NCBI RefSeq assembly: GCF_900102025.1
Contig: NZ_FNAU01000002.1
Location: 62,001-126,000, forward strand
From: Actinobaculum suis
GTDB taxonomy: Bacteria > Actinomycetota > Actinomycetes > Actinomycetales > Actinomycetaceae
Direction: 5' to 3'
Length of the DNA: 64,000 bases
Position numbers and translations under genes: made by a program. This document shows, piece after piece, positions 61,223 to 64,000 of this stretch. Numbering within the stretch: position 1 is the stretch's first letter; each line of letters opens with the position of its first letter. The notes beneath the pieces are model-generated. The model was not told the DNA's origin and searched no databases. It saw nothing but the letters and a program-made list of their open reading frames with translations.

Positions 61223-61829
61223 TATTCGGGAATTTTTTCGATCGCTTTCTGCCGACCTTGGATATGATCCACAGTTAGATCCAAGTAACGAGTTTTCGTG
61301 GGCTTTTCATGATGCTACTTTCGATCACGTACACGGAGATTCCCTAGAAACTACTGTCACACTGTCGGCAACTATCGCACATAAGCATCCTCGGGCCCTT
61401 GTCCCGCTTGTTTACTGGGCATGTCAGTCACTGGTTTTTCTTGGGGAGTTTGATCTCCATACCGTATCTCTACGTTTTCCGGAGGGGCAGGGGAAGGTAC
61501 AACCGAGGCAAGTCTTTCGGCATTTACCATCTCCTCCTGCTTCTAGGCAGTTTCCGTTTACCCTTGAAGTCAATCTACCAACAGTGTATGACGCTCAATT
61601 GCTCAGTGAGCGTATCGAACGAATCTCAAAAATGCCGTTTCCAGCATTTAGGATCGAGTCTGTATCGCCCCTACAATGCTCAGCCACTACGTCCAATGAA
61701 TCAACGGGAAACTGGTGGCAACTCAGCGGGTATATGAATTCGTGGAACTACCTCGAGATCGGTTACCTCTTGTATATTATTCAGATGGCGATGCTTGGCG
61801 TCACGGAAATTCGTCTTATACGCCAGTGA
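61215..61829 (+). CDS. Hypothetical protein overlapping the secreted-protein gene
   Basis: This frame of 204 codons starts at an ATG (61215) inside the last codons of the upstream gene; an earlier start at 61188 is possible. It begins MPDIREFFRSLSADLGYDPQ and has no signal peptide, so it is cytosolic, though the last ~30 residues (YLEIGYLLYIIQMAMLGVTE) are hydrophobic. No family is recognised. The overlap and shared AT-rich composition suggest it was acquired with the secreted protein and works with it; an immunity or chaperone-like role is only a guess. Confidence 0.6.
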   Translation: MPDIREFFRSLSADLGYDPQLDPSNEFSWAFHDATFDHVHGDSLETTVTLSATIAHKHPRALVPLVYWACQSLVFLGEFDLHTVSLRFPEGQGKVQPRQVFRHLPSPPASRQFPFTLEVNLPTVYDAQLLSERIERISKMPFPAFRIESVSPLQCSATTSNESTGNWWQLSGYMNSWNYLEIGYLLYIIQMAMLGVTEIRLIRQ

Positions 61830-62103
61830 ATATTCAGTAAATATATGGAACTACTGGCGCAGTGAGCGCTATCAATTAAACAGACCACAGAGGTGTCAAA
61901 CTGAGATAACGCCAAAACCGCGTGCATTGATGTTTTTGAATCTGCCAAAAGAAAGCCTATACAGGGAAGTAAGTGAGGTATATGGCGGAAGACGTGCGGC
62001 TTGCGGGGAGAACAGTTTTTCATCGGCCCGGCACGGGCCTCGTGAGTAGACCGCGTGGAGTAGGCTGGTCATATCCGCAATCCCCACCATGAGGAGAAGT
62101 GAT
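61830..62103. other. Spacer upstream of pfkA
   Basis: This spacer of 274 bp changes from AT-rich at the left (end of the island) to normal composition at the right. The pfkA ribosome binding site GAGGAGAAG is at its right end. No gene is supported. Confidence 0.4.
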
Positions 62104-63234
62104 ATGTCGAAGAAGAAGCGCGTCGGTATTCTCACTGCCGGTGGTGATTCTCCCGGGCTGAATGCAGCTATCCGCGGCTTCGGGAAAACGGCAATTGGCC
62201 GTTACGGTATGGAACTAATCGGGTTCCGTAACGGCATCACGGGCTTGGTACGCAATAATTTCCAAGGCCTTGGTAGCGAAGACCTCGCCGGAATTTTGAC
62301 CATGGGTGGCACCATGCTTGGCACTTCGCGGGATAAAGTGCACAAGTTTCCCGACGGCGAAGGTGGTACCTTCAACGCAATCCCGCAAATCAAAGAGAAC
62401 TTTGAAAAAGATGAGCTCGATGCGCTCGTCATGATTGGTGGGGGTGGCACCGCCAAAAACGCGAAGCGTTTAGTTGATGCCGGGCTACCGGTAATTCACC
62501 TCCCCAAGACGATCGATAACGACATCATGCATACCGATACCAGCTTCGGGTTTTCCACAGCCCTAGGTATTGCTACGGAAGCGATTGATCGCCTGCATTC
62601 CACCGCCCACTCCCACCACCGCATTATCGTGGTGGAAATAATGGGCCACCGCGCCGGCTGGCTAACTCTGGGGGCCGGCATTGCCGGGGGTGCAGATATT
62701 ATTCTGATCCCGGAAATCCCGTACACGATCGAAAAGTGCGCGGAGTATATCCAACGCCGGGCCGATCACGGCCGGCCTTTCTCCGTTGTTGCCGTGGCGG
62801 AAGGCGCCCACAATGTGGAAGTGGCCCGCCGGCTTGCGGCCGCAAACGAACTGGTTACCCACGCGAAGAATGCGGAAGCAAAGCAAGCGGCGAAGGAACA
62901 TCGGCGCACGATCGAGGCCAATGAACGCGATTCGAGCTTCCGGGTAGCCGAACAGTTGGAAGCCGCTACCGGTTTGGAAGCCCGCGTGACGGTGCTCGGC
63001 TACGTGCAGCGCGGCGGTATACCCGATCAGCAAGACCGGCTTTTGGGTACCCTCCTGGGCGGAGCTGGAGCCAATGCAGTGGCGGAAGGTAATTTCGGAG
63101 TAATGATTGCTTCCCGCAATGGAGAGGCCGTGCCGGTACCTCTGGCTGAAGTGGCCGGGAAAGATAAGCTCGTCCCCGTGGATCATCCCTGGGTCGAAGC
63201 TGCCCGCAATGTTGGCACCAGCCTCGGCGATTAG
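62104..63234 (+). CDS. pfkA: 6-phosphofructokinase
   Basis: This enzyme phosphorylates fructose 6-phosphate in glycolysis. The start KKKRVGILTAGGDSPGLNAA, the substrate loop LPKTIDNDIMHTDTSFGFST and VVEIMGHRAGWLTL are typical. The phospho-donor loop reads IGGGGTAKNAKRL: E. coli-type enzymes have GGDGS and pyrophosphate enzymes have GGDDS. The lysine in PKTIDND places it in the mixed-donor clade, while Gly at the second donor position suggests ATP use; the missing acidic residue is notable. The protein is 376 residues. The ATG at 62104 follows GAGGAGAAG. Confidence 0.94.
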   Translation: MSKKKRVGILTAGGDSPGLNAAIRGFGKTAIGRYGMELIGFRNGITGLVRNNFQGLGSEDLAGILTMGGTMLGTSRDKVHKFPDGEGGTFNAIPQIKENFEKDELDALVMIGGGGTAKNAKRLVDAGLPVIHLPKTIDNDIMHTDTSFGFSTALGIATEAIDRLHSTAHSHHRIIVVEIMGHRAGWLTLGAGIAGGADIILIPEIPYTIEKCAEYIQRRADHGRPFSVVAVAEGAHNVEVARRLAAANELVTHAKNAEAKQAAKEHRRTIEANERDSSFRVAEQLEAATGLEARVTVLGYVQRGGIPDQQDRLLGTLLGGAGANAVAEGNFGVMIASRNGEAVPVPLAEVAGKDKLVPVDHPWVEAARNVGTSLGD

Positions 63235-63276
63235 GGCGTAGGCCCGGCAGCGGCGATAATCTCGCCCGGGCATTAT

Positions 63277-63488
63277 TTATCCACAACTACATATTTGGTG
63301 CACTGCTAGTGCGCTACCAAGCCGTCCGGGCAGATCTTGAACGCCCGGGCGGCTTTTTGTGCGTAAACACGCCAAAAAAACGGCTTCGGAAGCACGGCCG
63401 AGGTAGCTGCAACTATCCACCGAATTCGAACCTGTGTGCGAATTACAGCGATGTAGTTATCCCCAGGTGTGAATAAGGCTGTGGATAA
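63277..63488. promoter_or_regulatory. DnaA-box cluster far from oriC
   Basis: Perfect DnaA boxes TTATCCACA (63277-63285) and TGTGGATAA (63480-63488), plus TGTGAATAA (63468-63476, reverse of TTATTCACA) and the near match TTATCCCCA (63457-63465), lie in the pfkA-rhomboid spacer. Three of them fall within 32 bp. A 14-bp perfect palindrome CGAACTCGAGTTCG follows at 63505-63518. Confidence 0.7.
63321..63358 (+). terminator. pfkA terminator
   Basis: The arms GCCGTCCGGGC and GCCCGGGCGGC form an 11-bp stem (one G-T pair) with an 11-nt loop, followed by TTTTT. It is a strong intrinsic terminator 86 bp after the pfkA stop. Confidence 0.92.
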
Positions 63489-63518
63489 TTACATGGATGT
63501 AACTCGAACTCGAGTTCG

Positions 63519-63825
63519 ATAACTGTGGAAGGAATTTGCCTATAAAGCCGCCATCTGCGAGAATCCGCCACCTGCGGGAATCAGCTTTCTGCGAGAACCT
63601 GCTATTCGGTGGAAATGAACCAGCTATTCGGTGGAAACGCCGCATGTGGAAACGCCGCGCAAGGAAGATCCCTGCGCGGCGCACGCTTCATATTCTTGTT
63701 TTCCTAGCGGTACTAGTATTTCTAGCGATACTAGGCGGTACTCGTATTTTTTGCATTCCGAGCGGTACTAAATTCAGTCAAACTGCCGGCGGTAAAACCA
63801 CCGGCAGTAAAGCTACCGATAGTAA
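63519..63825. other. Spacer with short repeats before the rhomboid gene end
   Basis: This region holds a 15-bp direct repeat GCTATTCGGTGGAAA (near 63600 and 63622) and several copies of AGCGGTACTA/AGCGATACTA (63705-63770). A hairpin with ACTGCCGG/CCGGCAGT arms at 63782-63808 is the likely terminator of the rhomboid gene on the minus strand. No gene is supported. Confidence 0.45.
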
Positions 63826-64000
63826 CTACCGGTAGCCGTACCAAATTAGAGCTGCGTAGATTCCCAACACGAGCAGATATACGGCAATATCGCGGATGGC
63901 GCTAGCCCTCCGGCCGCGCTTGAGCGGCCGCAAAGTGGCGGCCATAAGCACCGCTCCCGCAATTAGCCCACCCACGTGGGACTGCCACGAGATATTCATG
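63826..64000 (-). CDS. Rhomboid family intramembrane serine protease, C-terminal part
   Basis: Only the last ~58 codons are in the window; the gene starts beyond the right edge. The visible sequence begins with NISWQSHVGGLIAGAVLMAA, the final rhomboid membrane helix, in which the histidine is the catalytic partner of the upstream serine. Then come a basic loop (RPLKRGRRAS), one more hydrophobic segment (IAVYLLVLGIYAALIWYGY) and the stop. The serine motif GxSG is outside the window. The family assignment is inferred from the SWQSHVGGLIAG motif. Confidence 0.82.
   Translation of the reverse strand, partial: MNISWQSHVGGLIAGAVLMAATLRPLKRGRRASAIRDIAVYLLVLGIYAALIWYGYR

Overview
The window is the replication-origin region of an actinobacterial chromosome. 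The order rnpA-rpmH / oriC / dnaA-dnaN-recF-DUF721-gyrB-gyrA-DUF3566-tRNA-Ile-tRNA-Ala, the parAB-rsmG-jag-yidC block with a parS cluster, and the fhaA-fhaB-pstP-rodA-pbpA-pknB operon followed by crgA are all typical of Actinomycetota. Moderate GC content, luxS, a class E sortase and several missing neighbours suggest an Actinomycetaceae-like organism. This assignment is an inference from gene order; no species is claimed.

Layout. 1-6.3 kb (minus strand): a class A penicillin-binding protein cut by the left edge, an AI-2E family permease, an MFS transporter and the CCA-adding enzyme. 6.6-14.1 kb (plus): Nudix hydrolase, DUF6049 protein, a stand-alone MviN-type pseudokinase/discoidin protein, then trxB. 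murJ and trxA, usual members of this cluster in relatives, are not here. 14.2-22.7 kb: an unrecognised ORF, a MocR-type aminotransferase and a D-Ala-D-Ala ligase (plus), converging on parB-parA and rsmG (minus), with seven perfect parS sites and one near-perfect one. 22.7-25.8 kb (minus): jag, yidC, yidD, rnpA and rpmH. 25.8-30.1 kb: two DnaA-box regions flanking dnaA, one of them with a 7 x 11-bp repeat array directly upstream of dnaA. 30.1-40.2 kb (plus): dnaN, recF, DUF721, a metallopeptidase, gyrB, gyrA, DUF3566, then tRNA-Ile, a tiny DLW-39-like ORF and tRNA-Ala. 40.2-49.2 kb is an accessory stretch: a RelB/RelE pair, an ABC ATPase remnant, luxS overlapping an MTA/SAH nucleosidase fused to DNA-binding-type repeats, oligopeptidase B, RNase HI, a degenerate macrodomain protein, a membrane-anchored DsbA-like protein and tRNA-Leu. 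49.4-57.5 kb: the cell-wall/kinase operon. 57.7-59.2 kb (minus): a class E sortase and a small membrane protein. 59.7-64 kb: crgA, an IS30 remnant, an AT-richer two-gene island with a secreted protein, pfkA, a second DnaA-box cluster and the 3' end of a rhomboid protease gene.

How the genes work together. The window holds replication initiation (dnaA, oriC, dnaN, recF, gyrase), chromosome segregation (ParABS), membrane-protein insertion (YidC, YidD, Jag) and phospho-regulated cell-wall growth (PknB, PstP, two FHA proteins, RodA, PbpA, CrgA, the pseudokinase). LuxS and the nucleosidase are the two consecutive steps of S-adenosylhomocysteine recycling.

A recurring oddity is the abundance of short tandem repeats. 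Many spacers carry their own array (periods 11, 15, 20, 21, 22, 24, 47 bp), and many proteins carry Ala/Ser/Gly/Glu-rich inserts (DnaA domain II, the CCA enzyme, oligopeptidase B, DUF6049, the RecF tail, the nucleosidase tail, the sortase N-terminus). The strongest items for follow-up are the 11-bp array before dnaA, the nucleosidase fusion, the degenerate macrodomain, the secreted-protein island and the DnaA-box cluster near the right edge.
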